Below are positions 11,186 to 23,220 of a stretch of DNA of 64,000 nucleotides, piece after piece. Under the pieces are notes generated by a model. It searched no databases. It saw nothing but the letters and a program-made list of their open reading frames with translations, and was not told where the DNA came from. The position numbers were made by a program, and so were the translations under genes. How positions within the stretch are numbered: the stretch's first letter is position 1; the number at the start of each line of letters is the position of its first letter. The stretch is from Clusia tigrina (taxonomy: Eukaryota; Arthropoda; Insecta; Diptera; Clusiidae): NCBI GenBank assembly GCA_920105625.2, contig OV050033.1, forward strand, positions 16,264,001-16,328,000. Direction: 5' to 3'.

Positions 11186-11835
11186 GTCTGCAGTGAGAAT
11201 CAGGCTGCCAAGGAAGTCCTAGCTCCGCCCCCTGGTCACTTCCCAGTTGCTGCTCCTCTGCAGAACCAGATTCAATTATGTTGGTAACGATAATAGTCTG
11301 ATGCTAGCATGGGTTCCAGGACTCATGGGCGTTATGGGGCATGAAGTCGCGGATAAACTTGCGATTAAAGGATCTGGGACCAGTTGTACTGGCCCGGAAC
11401 CTGTTCTCTCTATATCTTTTGCTAGCACTATGGCCACTATTAGTGATAGGGTTGCCTGTACACAACATCGCGAATGGGGAGCTGTGAGAGGCAGCAGGTA
11501 GGCAAAGGCTATGCTACTTGTTATTTCCGTTAGAACGTCAAGATTTCTGCTGTTACTTGGTAGAAGAGACTGCAGACTTCTGGTAGGACTGTGGGCTCAT
11601 TTTTTGTGGGCTAAGCATAAGCAAAATATGGGCATTGCAGACAGTGCACTTTGCCAGGCTTGTGGAGAGGAACTTGAGATGGTGGAACACTTTTTGTGCG
11701 TATGCCCCGCTTTCGTTAGAATCAGATTCGAGGTATTTCATACCGACATCTTAAGCAGCGAACTCTTTGGCTACTTAGGGACATAGGATCTACTGAGGTT
11801 TGTTCACAAATCCGGTGGATTCAAAGAAATGTAAA
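11186..11835 (+). mobile_element. LINE 3' fragment (RNase H and knuckle), plus strand
   Basis: A decayed RNase H domain. 11186 onward reads VCSENQAAKEVL, the DSQAAL motif with its Asp changed. After a frame shift comes LAWVPGLMGVMGHEVADKLA, the WxPGHxGxxGNExAD motif in which the catalytic H, N and E positions are partly altered. After another shift, 11511 onward reads DCRLLVGLWAHF, then ALCQACGEELEMVEHFLCVC, an intact-looking C-X2-C-X8-H-X4-C knuckle. The C-terminal DLLRFVHKSGGFKEM and a stop follow at about 11788-11835. At least two frameshifts show it is dead. The family resembles the other knuckle-bearing LINE ends in this window. Confidence 0.85.
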
Positions 11836-12540
11836 TTTTGACGTCAAATATAGTACAATGGATGTCTTGTAATCTGACTAATTGCTCTGGTGAATGTCAG
11901 GAGATCATAGTTCCGTACGAGGATAGATCCAGGCCACAGTTTGAGTCCAAGTACCGGCAGGTGGACCCCATGGGATTCCTGAGGAGTTAGAAGAATGAAT
12001 GGCCAATTTTACAGAACACCACCGCAGAATACAAAACTCCAAAGAGAGTAAGAATAACGCAGTACTCGGAGTTGGGGCAGGAGTTGTCCAAGGGATGGCG
12101 AATTTTCACTAAACTCAGCGGCACTCCTGAGGCACATCAGCGTAACCCATTTCGATTTTACCCAATTCAATCAGCAGTTTTCCTCTTCTAAGTTGCTGAC
12201 TTTAATCAGCCAGAATCCACATTGCAGACGCAATGTTATAACAGAGTGAAAGGAACCTCTCAGACTACTTCGTGCTAATCAAAACTCAGTTGAAGCGAAT
12301 GGAGTCTAATTTAGAACACTCTCGCTTCATCATTAACAAAACTCAAAATTTTATTATCCATTCTATTTGGACCAATTAAGTCAAAATGGGAAAAAATTCG
12401 CACAATTATAAATTGAAAAATGGATTGTTTCATAAAACACAAGAAAATTCCACCAAATTGGCTCGAAATAATTAAAGGCACAACGACGCCCATAAACATA
12501 AAATTTAGCGCTACAATTTCAAATTAACATAAATTAAGCA
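11836..12540. other. Intergenic DNA, nothing recognised
   Basis: No gene or repeat with recognisable homology was seen. The first part may be a 3' UTR of the preceding LINE. Confidence 0.4.
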
Positions 12541-13430
12541 AACCAACAATTCCTGATGAAATTTTGGGCGCGCCTGCCTCTGCCCCAACTAACGCAGAAG
12601 CTTAAAACAAAAATGGTGCTGCAGTAACACCACTTTTACGAAGGTACCCACAACAGAATTGTAACAAGAGCAGTTACACAGCCACGGCAGCAGAGCCACA
12701 ACACCAGAGCCACAGCAACAACAACAGCGCAGCAGCGTCAGAGTCAGCGGCAATGAGAATGCAAACAATTCACAATACAACCGACCAACAAACCCCAACA
12801 GCAGACAACAACAACACGTCAGCAAACGGACCAGTTGACCTTCCCACAGCCAGCGCAGCTGATGAACTATAAATAAAAAAGCAAGCGAACTAAAAAAGGA
12901 GCGCTTCGGCGGTTGTAAAAGCCCCACACCAAATCACACCAAGCCACGCCAAGCCACACTTCACTCGCTGAATTTCCATTCATACACACAGGCACGAGTG
13001 CGAGTAGAAGCGCAAGCGCGAACGCAGGCCAATTGTGTATTCTAGAGCACAACACGAGCTGCAACAACACAGCAAACATCACAAAAACAAACCAAAGTAT
13101 CCAATCGAACCCCACCCCGCCCCACTTCGTTCAGTACCTGGCAATGTTGCTGCTGGCACTTTTACTTTGCGCCATTAAAGTGGCCACAAACAAAGAACAG
13201 TGGCGGAACCCCCCCAAACGCTGCGGTAGCACTTTGTAGCACTACGAGTACCCACGTGTGGCTCACTCGCTGGCTCGCTGCTCCACCTTAAAACACCATT
13301 TCCATTTTGAAAGCTCGCTGCTTACATAACGCGCCACAGCGCAGGCGCAGCGGATATTCATGTGGCCGGGCGTGAATGGTTCCGAATGGGTAATTAACTT
13401 CAATTCTGTTCGTACTTTAAACGTTTTTAT
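12540..13430. other. Non-repetitive island, CA/CAG-rich
   Basis: About 0.9 kb of CAA/CAG-rich, CpG-containing sequence with CCACGCC-type words, clearly different in composition from its AT-rich flanks. Open frames (12589-12927 and 12867-13115 minus, 13033-13239 plus) consist of repeat-derived residues and are not called. 13141-13170 is nearly identical to 8331-8360. It resembles promoter/5' UTR-like or enhancer DNA of flies; no transcription start can be fixed. Confidence 0.4.
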
Positions 13431-13759
13431 TAATGGCGTCTTAGAGTTCTAGTTCTTAATATTATATTATATCAACTTACTGTTCACTACAGTGAGCAAT
13501 TAAGGAACTGGTCAAGCTAGGGAGGAAGATAGTTTCTGGTATCCACAAATTGAATTGAAGCTAGTTTACTGTGAGATTTGGAACCCGGTTGGGGAGTAGT
13601 GAACAAGCGACCGACCTTTGAGAGTTGTTTCTCTGAACTTAATTATACAAAAAAAAGTAAAAATGTGCGCTCATTGATACTGAACTATATCAATGAGCTA
13701 AAATTTTCACTTATCCATTCGGCTCAGTCAGTTCTAGGAGCTGAAACAAATATGTTGCC

Positions 13760-14470
13760 TTGCTTCAGAGCTCAGAATAAACTCACTCAAACACTCAATT
13801 GAAACAGAGGAGTCGCAATTAACACCGAATTAATTAACTCAATCATAGAAGGTGAACTGTTGATCGACTCACAGGAAGAACTCACTTAAAAGCAGCTCAT
13901 CAGAGCTCAGAAAAACTCACGCAACTGAAATTGTAGAGTCGCTTTTCCCACTCAATTAAGTAACTCAATCATAGAAGGTGAACTGCTGATCGACTCACAG
14001 GAAGAACTCACTCAAAAGCAGCGCATCAGAGCTCAGAAAAAAAATCACTCAACTTAAATAGTAGAGTCTCTTTTCCCACTCAATTAAGTAACTCAATCAT
14101 AGAAGGTGAACTGCTGATCGACTCACAGGAAGAACTCACTCAAAAGCAGCACATCAGAGCTCAGAAAAAACTCACTCAACTGAAATAGAAGAGTCGCATT
14201 TCCCACTCAATTAAGTAACTCAATCGTAGAAGGCGAGTTACTGATCGACTCACAGGAAGAACTTACTCAAAAGCAGCACATCAGAGCTCAGAAAAAACTC
14301 ACTCAACTGAAATAGAAGAGTCGCATTTCCCACTCAATTAAGTAACTCAATCATAGAAAGCGAGCTACTGATCGACTCACAGGAAGAACTCACTCAAATG
14401 CAGCACATCAGAGCTTAGAAAAAAGTCACTCAATTGAAACAGAGGAGTCGCAATTAACACCAAATTAATG
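13760..14470 (+). repeat. 127-bp satellite block, about five units
   Basis: The marker TGATCGACTCACAGGAAGAA occurs at 13861, 13987, 14115, 14242 and 14369, giving spacings of 126, 128, 127 and 127 bp. Each unit also has CAGAGCTCAGAAAAA, ACTCACTCAACTGAAAT and CCACTCAATTAAGTAACTCA. The two outermost units share a variant (CAATTGAAACAGAGGAGTCG followed by CAATTAACACC) that the inner ones lack, as expected if the inner units were amplified by unequal exchange. Confidence 0.93.
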
Positions 14471-15830
14471 AAATCAACTAGAGTAGTCACAATTCAGATC
14501 GAATCAAATAAACATCGCACTCAAAGCAATACAGAAGAGTCACAAATCTTACTCAAATGAATATTTCAAACAGTGAAGTCTCGACTCGAAGGAACATATC
14601 ATTCGATTCAATACAGAGAAGCCACAGATTTCACCCAAACATAGAATTCGATAGTTAGATCGAATCAGAGAAACACCTCCCTCAATGGAGTACAGAGAAC
14701 CAGAAATTCTCACTTAAATAAAGAATGAAAATATAGCTCGATAAAATCTCGATCAACTGATACAAAGGAGTCCCCATTCCCTCTTAATTACGTGACTCAA
14801 ATAGAGCGGTCGCACTTCTGATCAACTCAGAAGAACTACTCAATCAATGGTATATAAAGAAGCCACAAATCTTACTGAAACGAATAATTCAAAGAGAGAA
14901 GTCTCAATTCAGATCGACTCGGTGGAACATCTTAATCAATTGAATACCGGGAAGCCTCAATTCCCACTCAATTGAATAACTCATTTAGGGAAGTCGTAAA
15001 TCAGATTGAGTCCGAGAAGCATCTCACTGAATGGAATACAGAGATGCAGCAATTCGCAATCAGTTGAATAACTCAAACAGAGAAGACGCAAATCAGATCG
15101 AATCAAATAAACATCGCACTCAAAGCAATTCAGAAAAGTCGTAAATCTTACTCGAATGAATATTTCAAACAGAGAAGTCTCGACTCGAAGAAACATATCA
15201 ATCGATTCAAATACAAAGCCACAGATTTCACTCAATTGAATAACTCAAATAGAGAAGTCGATATTTAGATCGAATCAGAGGAACAACTTACTCAATGGAA
15301 TACAGAGAAGCCGGAATTGTCATTCAAATAAATAATGCAAACGTAGCTCGGAAAAATCTCACTCAACTGAAACAGAAAGTCCCCATTCCCACTCAATTAA
15401 GTTACTCAACCAAAGCAGTCGCACTTCTGATCAAATCAGAAGAACAACTCAATCAAGGGTATACAGAGAAGCCGCAATTCTCACTCAATTGAATAATGCA
15501 AAGAGAGAAGTCTCAATTTAGATGGACTCGGTGACATCTTAATCAATTGAATAAAGGGAAGCAGCAAGTCTGACTGTGTTGATTAACTCAAACAAAGAAG
15601 ACGCAATTCAACTCGAATCAAAGAAACATCTCACTCAAAGTCTCAATTCAAATAGAAACGGAGAAACTTCTTAATCGATTGAATACAGAGAAAACACAGT
15701 TCTTACTCAATTTGGTAACTGAAGTAGAGAAGTTGCAAATTATATTGGCTCATAGGAAAATCTCAAACAAATGAATACATTTCTCACTCAATTGAATAAC
15801 TCAAACAGGGTTAAGCTTCTCAAATACAGC
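14470..15830 (+). repeat. Complex satellite with an internal ~0.47-kb duplication
   Basis: This continues the same sequence family as the 127-bp block but more diverged. It is built from short modules such as CTCAATTGAATAACTCAAA, ACAGAGAAG, AGATCGAATCA and GAAGTCTCAATTC. About 14497-14975 and 15095-15560 align module by module (both contain AACATCGCACTCAAAGCAAT, GAATATTTCAAACAG and CGCACTTCTGATCAA in the same order), so roughly 0.47 kb was duplicated at an offset of about 598 bp. It contains no open coding frame of note. Confidence 0.88.
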
Positions 15831-16498
15831 TCCAGCTGAGCCTTCAACATCCTTATATTTTCTTATTGAACATAACACAAAACAGTCAAATAGCAGCAAT
15901 TGGCCTCGGATTGCGTATCAGTGTAGGGTATATTTTCAATCAGTGAAACTCAATTAAATTACTTTTAATTGTGTTCTCACACAACGTTTATAAATTTCAA
16001 CATTACTGGTAATTGAATTAAACAAACTAAATGCAAATCCGCCTTGATTGTTGTCAGATAATACGGAAATTTAACAAATTGTTATTTAAAAGGCGATTCT
16101 GTCAAGATACTCGTACGTCCTTCAGACGCTTAAATGCTTTATTTGTGGGCACGCAAGCGGCACTTTCAATCCAAGAGTTGCCCAACATTGAACAGTAAAC
16201 AAATATTATAGCTAAAGTGCTGAAATGGCATAACATGCATTATATAATCCTCTACTATATGACTCCAATATGATATTTTAGCAGTAATCTTACAGAACTG
16301 TTTCCTGTCTCCCCGCATGTTTAGCTTCAATATTCCTAGTGATGGGAAAAGGTTCTGATATACTCGTATGTATATACTCGTATATAAATATAAATGGAAA
16401 AATATCTTAAAGGACTTCCCTCGTCCCTTCACACAGCATATCTGTAAGACAAGTTCAGTTGCTGAAATAAGGAGCATGAGATCTTCATTTGCTAGTGA
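15830..16498. other. Intergenic DNA, nothing recognised
   Basis: AT-rich sequence after the satellite. It carries three copies of the TACTCGTA 8-mer (16108, 16361 and 16375). A 123-codon minus-strand frame (16166-16537) has no recognisable domain. Confidence 0.4.
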
Positions 16499-16590
16499 AG
16501 GTTTAGGTTTAGGTTGGAGTGGTAGCAAAACGGACACTCAGGCACAAATAATGCCCCAGTGTGATACCATGGAAGGTACGCTGCACAAGT
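16499..16590 (-). mobile_element. Probable LINE 3' UTR tail
   Basis: GGTTTAGGTTTAGGTTGG at 16499-16517, followed within 60 bp by CAGTGTGATACCATGG, repeats the layout of the better supported minus-strand LINE ends at 4742, 18580 and 44970: a GGTA/TTAGG-type tract, then a short segment, then a TGTGATACC motif. No coding part was recognised beside it. Confidence 0.45.
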
Positions 16591-16879
16591 AGTGTATAGT
16601 TACCACTCAGGAAAGTACCCATTGGCTTAATAGGGTTTTTCTGTGGTTCCCGTAGGGGTATTATCTCAAGGATACTTTAATTCTGGAATGTCACTAAAGA
16701 GATCCTAACATAATTTAGCGTAATATAAGAACACAATTCAAGTTAGTCCCGGAATGACAGCGGCAGCGGATATTCTTTGAAATCTTAACAAGGCACATTT
16801 ACCTACAAGAAGCCACTTTAATCTGCAACTTCACTAAGAACCTTCTGTTATATATTGGACGTTCAAGTCTGCCAAGAAG

Positions 16880-17371
16880 CAAGCCGAATAATTTACACGC
16901 CGCAAATTAATTCAACAGAGTCATCATATTAAACCCAGTAACCAGCTCTGTTTAAACTTGAATTTAAACTAATTAAATTGTATTGCAACGCACTTGAGGG
17001 TCTCGGAAACCCAGCTCAGGGAGTTGGAAGCAGCTACAAATGCATGTCATGTCATTGATTGGAATTTGTGGTTGGCTTCGCTTTAAGGCCCATGAAGTTT
17101 TTCCTGTCTCTAATTGGTGCTTTGGGTCTGTGCGTACTTCGATCTAAAAGACCGCAGTTGTGTGTGTTTCAATGCTTTTATATGCTTCGATAGGATTGCG
17201 CTCTCACGGGTTTTCATAGTCTTAACTCACTCATACTGCCCGCCGCCTTCATAGTGGCAGCAATTAGTGAGTTAACCTTTTAGCTTAGTCGCCGTGCACA
17301 ACAATCCAAATTGTATTAATTTAAAATTAAAAATTACCGATTATTTTCCCTTTTACTTGGCTGCCCTACAG

Positions 17372-17412
<41 letters not shown>

Positions 17413-18260
17413 GATGCTCTCACACATTCATCCAGTTTACTTGCTGTTTGTTTGATTACTTCTTTGTACCTCTTTGTACGTTTTGCTTCACATTTCATTT
17501 GATGGTCAAAAGTTGCTCCAGTCTTGCACTGTGCTGCGTGTTGCTGGCCTGCTGCCGACGCCGGCTGCGACCAACAATTGCTGTTAACTAATTGAAAATG
17601 AGTGGCTGCAATTGGCAAATGGTCTGGTACTGCTTAGATTTATCGCAATTTACCGGAGCACCCAAGCGCAATGACAATTGCAAATTTAACTGAACAAAAC
17701 CAGCAAAAAAATCGTAGAAAATTACAAAAAATTTAAGGTTAAAAAAACATTTTCGTCACTGATATTTTTTTTCATTTCTACTTTTTATTGTTTGTTTTTT
17801 TTAGTTTTTTATGTTTTTTTTAATGTTGTGTTTTTATTAATATGTTTAAAGTTGTTTATTCATAAGTTAAAGTCTCGTAATAGCGGCGGACAAAACCATT
17901 TTCACAGCTGCAAATTGATTGATTATCTTCGTGATTTGTTTATTGCGCATGCGTGTTGCAACTCACTCGACCGCTGCTTCGACTCACTTTTTGTGGCTCA
18001 ACTCAAAGTTTCGAGTGGTTTGCGTAGTTTGTGTGATTAATTTATCTAATTAAGCTAATGACTTGAGAGCTAATCACGGGAGATGGTTCGCTATAAATCA
18101 AATGCCATTGCTTCGGCTGTTATTTGGGGTGGGGCCTACTTCAACAGCTGATGTCAGCGAAAGACTGCAGTGATAAACTGCAAGTGGTTGAAATCTTCCT
18201 CTAATTTGGTGTCTTATTAATCCCTTTTGAACGTGATTTGTCTCGATTAATGTAGAGTGC
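16880..18260. other. Non-repetitive island with a CA dinucleotide tract
   Basis: Mostly unique-looking sequence of moderate GC content with several homeodomain-like TAATTA words and T-rich runs at 17760-17860. A perfect (CA)n run lies at 17375-17409. A 94-codon minus-strand frame is created by that run. No coding exon was recognised. Confidence 0.4.
17375..17409. repeat. (CA)n microsatellite
   Basis: Uninterrupted CA dinucleotides, about 17 copies. Confidence 0.97.
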
Positions 18261-18578
18261 AGCGTTGGTGAGTGACTGGGCCGGAGAGAACTTTACCAAG
18301 GATAGCTCAAATCTATCATGTTGTTATATACGAGTATGTCATACGTAAATTAGTTTGGCTCATATTTCGATCACTGGATTGCGTCAAGTAATTCAACACA
18401 CTTGCTTCATGATTTGGCTGAAACTAAAGTAGTTCAATTTAACATTATCATCGCTTCTAATTCAAGTCCTCACTGCACTCTATCATCAAGACTCATTCTC
18501 TTAGATTTAACAGTGATCGCTGACAGCATTAAACATTTATTCATGTTTAGTTAAGAACATTGACAACACTATTTCGTC

Positions 18579-19130
18579 ATAGGTAGGTAGGTAGGTAGGA
18601 AATAGGTAGGCAGGTAGATAGGTAGGTAGGTAGATAGGTAGGTAGTTAGGAGTGGCAGCTTAGCTCACCAAAAGCATACTTGAGCGCACCAAATGGCTCG
18701 TTGTGATACCACGGTGTAACGCTGTTCAAGTACTGATCAAGATTCTCTTACTTAAAGATGGTGATTGTCAGCCCACAAGGACAGCGCCGGGAAATGAACA
18801 ACTCCCCCCTTATATTGCAGAAAACCATCCTGATAATTTAATGAATTATGCTATATCACCTCTATCAAATTTGTGAGAAATGGGTCACTGAAGGTGTAAT
18901 TTCTTCTTCCACCCAAGACCTCGCCCAGTCCCTCAAACCTGAGCCTCTCAAGTATCCCAGCTCGCTTTTTATGATTGCGGGCATAGACACAGGAGATGCT
19001 CTAAAGTCGGTATGCCTACAATCATTCTGCAATCCTTTTCGGGAGTGCCCATATAGATTTGGTTTGCTGAATATCTTGCAATTGGCACATGAGCCTCGTG
19101 ATATCACCATGTGGATATGCTCCACCTTGC
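18579..19130 (-). mobile_element. LINE 3' end with TACC tail, minus strand
   Basis: On the minus strand, around 19040-18980, one frame reads IPTLEHLLCLCPQS, the H-X4-C knuckle signature of LINE C-termini. The remaining frame down to about 18840 is interrupted. The 3' UTR includes GGTATCACAACGAGCC at about 18700, and the element ends in a long (TACC)n tail, seen on the plus strand as TAGG repeats at 18580-18650. It is 5'-truncated and frameshifted, and no RNase H core remains visible. Confidence 0.75.
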
Positions 19131-19139
19131 TTCCGCTTT

Positions 19140-19340
19140 CTTCATCATGCCATCTTCAACTACACAATAGTACAAATAATTGTACCTTACACCATACTAA
19201 ATTAAGTCTTCAAGGGATTAAGAGACGGCTTTCAATTCAAAGAGAAAAGAGACAAGTAATTTGCACCCATGCCCTTTGCAGGACTTGAACCCACAACTCC
19301 GCGAATCCTAGATTAACCAACTTACCAATAATCCACAGAG
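19140..19340 (-). mobile_element. tRNA-derived SINE-like element, copy 1
   Basis: On the minus strand a perfect RNA polymerase III B box, GGTTCAAGTCC, lies at 19291-19281. About 35 bp upstream a tRNA-like A-box region reads TTGGTAAGTTGGTTAAT. The body cannot be folded into a complete tRNA, and the sequence continues past the expected 3' end into a tail containing GAAGACTTAATT and a GTAC...GTAC inverted pair. Copy 2 at 49649 has the same layout. It could be a tRNA pseudogene rather than a SINE. Confidence 0.5.
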
Positions 19341-20220
19341 ATCGGCTTTGAAAGAAGTATTTACCATGATTATATCAAATTGGGTGTAGGCTGTGGAAGT
19401 ATTTTGCATCCTTGAGAAGCAGATTTCCTATAACCAGCCAATTTCAGATAATCTAGTACTCTTGAAGGATTCCATATTTAGCGTTATGGAAAGAATTCAA
19501 TCAAAACTTGGACAAGGACAAGAAAGATTTCCTCTGTAATTAAAATAGAGGAGGGTTCGAGAATTGTTCAGCGAAAAAATAGAATTTAATCAATTCTACA
19601 ACGAGAGAATAAACCAAGCTAAAGACACCATTCCAATTTTTGCTCCAGGTTCTGAGTAGCTTCCAGAAGGTGACCTTTCAAGCGGACCTCAAAATCGGCA
19701 TATCTAAAGCTGGCGATACAATTATTTGAATGGTCAATTCCCGGCCAGGAAAGTTTTGAGTTCTGGAGAAAATCCGAAGAAGGAAAAACGGGGTTGGGAT
19801 TCGATCATTTGGAACTGTTTTTGAACTACCAAAGTACTTGAATAATCAAAACAACTTTCAAGGAATAACACAAACTGTTGGTCAATTCAGCTATACAAGG
19901 AGAACTAACATAAATGTGGACTTATATACACAGATCTGGACTGATGACCGAAGGGTGTAAACTCAGACTTGGAAAAGAACCGAATCTCGATGTGGCTGAT
20001 ACCTTTCTTCTATAATTAAACCACAAACTAAGCAAACACTGTAAACTGATATATAAACAAATCTTAAAGAGTGTCTGAAATAGAGCGAAGTAATTAATAT
20101 GTACCCTGTGAAACGTTACCTGGGTAACCACGTCCTGATACGCGAATACTTCGTCTAAATTTCCTGCGACTCTAAGACTACTCTTTCAAATACTTCGAGT
20201 AAAATTTCCTTTCTTTTAAA
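19340..20220. other. Intergenic DNA, nothing recognised
   Basis: No gene or known repeat was identified. The composition (GA-rich plus strand) suggests possible old transposon coding sequence, but no motif could be named. Confidence 0.35.
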
Positions 20221-20880
20221 TTTAAAATGCGTGCATAAATTTTGAGTTGAAACAAACTTTTTGCGCCAATACAATTTTCATGTCAGTTTTCAGTCAACTC
20301 AACCAGTTTGCCTTGATTAATTGATTTCATTTTGTGTGACATGGACCCGCCCCGGCCTGGTCACCGCACAATCACAGACGTATTATGTCGGTCCATCGAG
20401 CCCCGCACATGAGCATGCAGTTCTGTAATTACACTGCAAACGCCGCTGCGAGTATCTGGGTTTAGTATCCCAAGCATCGAGTACTTAAACCGAGACTTGT
20501 TACAATTTAAACTAAGCGTAGTACTCGTGTGTTTATGTATGTGTGCATTTGTGTGTGTGTGTGGCGGTGACTGTGCAATTGACTTAGCAACATCGACAAA
20601 TTATTATGCATTAGTTAATAACTGGAGCTCTGGGGTGACGTTGACCAGCTAACGTAGTCGCAGTCGACGGTGAGTTGATTGGAAACAAGAAGTGTCGTAA
20701 GTACGGCCCAGCTGCGTTGATAAGCGAGTTTTTCTACTTAACCGCATAGTTTCACTAGCAAAAGAAGCAATCACATGAAAACTGCTGCCACAATCTTTAT
20801 AAGGTAAAATGTTGTAAGGAAAAAAGATCATAAATAAAGATTGAACCCCAGCAATGCGGCAACATTGTAACTGACTATCA
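20220..20880. other. Non-repetitive island
   Basis: About 0.5 kb of moderate-GC, CpG-containing sequence with a short TGTG run at 20550. No transposon similarity or coding exon was recognised. Confidence 0.35.
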
Positions 20881-21411
20881 TACCTTAATCTCTACTGGCG
20901 ATTTTTTGTACTAAGCGCGGACAGTGACGTCATAAAATATGTAGCATGCACAAAGAGTGCTTCCCCCCATACTCTTCCAATCAAAATACAGACTCTAAGA
21001 ACTCTCAAATTGCGTTAAAACACTGCTAGATTCATATGCGAGTCCTTCAGAGCAACATACCTTAATCTATACTGGCGATTTTTTGTACTAAGCGCGGACA
21101 GTGACGTCATAAAATATGTAGCATGCACAAAGAGTGTTTCCCCCCATACTCTTCCAATCAAAATACAGACTCTAAGAACTCTCAAATTGCGTTAAAACAC
21201 TGCTAGATTCATATGCGAGTCCTTCAGAGCAACATACCTTAATCTATACTGGCGATTTTTTGTACTAAGCATGAAGAGTGACGTCATAAAATATGTAGCA
21301 TGCACAAATACTGTTTTCCACATACTCTTCTAATCAAAATACAGACTCTAAGAACTCTCAAATTGCGTTAAAACACTGCTAGATTCATATACGAGTCCTT
21401 CAGAGGAACAC
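20881..21411 (+). repeat. Three tandem 177-bp units, each with a perfect CRE palindrome
   Basis: CTTAATC near the start of each unit recurs at 20884, 21061 and 21238, exactly 177 bp apart. Units 1 and 2 are nearly identical (only a few differences by eye); unit 3 has a handful more. Each unit contains the 8-bp palindrome TGACGTCA (20925-20932, 21102-21109, 21279-21286), the consensus cAMP-response element bound by CREB/ATF-type bZIP factors. The high similarity indicates a recent duplication. No coding frame spans the units. Confidence 0.95.
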
Positions 21412-23019
21412 TGTTCTTGCAACTGCAACGTAAATGCACCCAAGGATTATTTCACATATTCGTAGAAGTCTATTTATAATATAATACAAATATATTCGAA
21501 TCGGAGAGGACAACAGATCAGAGAATAAACACGTCAGGTCAGAATAATGAAGGTCTTGCCAGTTTTCATGGAATATTTGCTTCTCGGAGGGGCACACAGT
21601 TGTGTGTTCCCTTCTCCAAGAAGCACACGCAAAATATTGTGTTCCCTCTTTGAACTCTTGCAGGCATATCCCCACTATTCACCAACCAAGTTATTAAAGA
21701 GTTGGGGTTTATCTGTAAGCTGAATGATTCTGCTTTGACGCAGCTGGAGTGTAAAAAGGATCAGTCCCCTACTTATATGAGTATGTTATTTTAACAATGG
21801 TTAAGCTTCAGACCTTTATTGCTGTGGACAACCCCAATTTGGGTGGCATCCTAAATGGTATAATATCTACAGAAGAGTTAGCTAAGACTACACCGGTTAT
21901 TCCTCCTACTGTGAATAAAAATACAAACCCTAAAGTTCACATAATTGCTGGTGAATAAAATAATTGTGTTCCGTGTAAAGTTGCTAATCAATTAAAAAAT
22001 TCAATTCCTGAAGCTATCAAAATACGAATTCACTCATCCAAGAAATGTCTCAAGTAATTAGGCAATAATATCACACCTCGTGTGGGAAGTTCCTCTACCC
22101 TGTTAAAAGTTAACACCGTGTAGATCAGATTCTTCCATATTTCACTGATCAACATATTTCAGTGATCATCATCTTTCAATGGTCATCATCTTTAAATGAT
22201 CACCAGCTTTCATCTGAGTACTGGAATTGCGAAAACAGCTGCTTGTAATGGATGGAAGGTCCCTCAAGCATCTTTTAAAGGGAAATTCAGCAGTTTTTCT
22301 TATTAAATTAGCATTGAGATGGAAATGATTCGTTTCAAATAAAGTACTGTAAGAGTTCTGAGAAGTTTGTTTTAGATTATGAATCCTTAAGGAATTCCTT
22401 TTCTGTGAGTACTTGGAAAGTTAGCACAAAAACTATCTCCAGTTCAGGTTGTTGATTATACATATAATCGAGAGTCGTCATTTTGGGGGACTATGAGCCT
22501 TGTCTGTTGCCTAAATGTGATATATTTTGATTCTATAAATCAAAATACGATCTTAGTCATAATAAATTGTTCTTCTCTGGTCATAATGGAGCGTTGCCCC
22601 GTAGTCCAATATGAGAAAACGGGCAAGACTTTTGATACTTTTTATGACTGCCCCACAGATTATTATCATGCCATCTATACCGGAGTAGAAGTTATTTATA
22701 TATCAGGGGTATCTTATGAGAAATTATAGTCATAGTTCTGGCGATCAACTCCTCGACCATTATTTTAGGATTATACAATTAAAAGCAGACTTATTCGGCT
22801 TCAACTTATCAGGTTAAATGAGACTGTAGAATTGTATTGATAGAAGAAGTGCACAGACTCAAACCCCTACCAATGTTGTCTGAGCATGTAAAAAGTTGAA
22901 GCGAAACTGATCTGACAATGTTCGTGACGTAATGTTCCACATCATTATCCATTCACACCATTTTATTTATGTATTTACTTAAATACCGTGAGACTGAACA
23001 TTCTTTTATGAGAATTCTA
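21412..23019. other. Intergenic DNA with an imperfect hairpin and short 18-bp repeats
   Basis: An imperfect inverted repeat at about 21571-21638 pairs GAATATTTGC...CTTCTCGGAGGGG with the complementary CCCTTCTCCAAGAAG...AAAATATT around a TGTGTG centre. At 22130-22215 an imperfect 18-bp motif (TTTCANTGATCATCATC) recurs about five times. The rest is AT-rich with no recognised gene. Confidence 0.5.
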
Positions 23020-23112
23020 GAGAAGCGTTAATAGTGTTTTGTCCAGAGAAGCGTTACGAGTGTTTTGTCCAGAGCAGCGTTACGAGTATTTTGTCCAGAG
23101 CAGCGTTATAAT
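23020..23112 (+). repeat. 26-bp tandem repeat, about 3.6 copies
   Basis: GAGAAGCGTTACGAGTG followed by TTTTGTCCA repeats every 26 bp, with one or two substitutions per copy. Confidence 0.9.
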
Positions 23113-23220
23113 GTTGATAGCAGCTTTATAATATTCAAATAACAATGGAATTAATGATGCCAGTGAAGTGCTTGCTAAGTGATGCTTAATAAATACGCTT
23201 ATATATTTATAATTTATATT

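Noticed and set aside
16166..16537. 123-codon minus-strand frame
   Set aside because: No recognisable domain, AT-driven codons, and its start overlaps the LINE-tail-like segment.
18848..19288. 146-codon plus-strand frame
   Set aside because: Antisense to the LINE knuckle and the SINE-like segment; no domain of its own.
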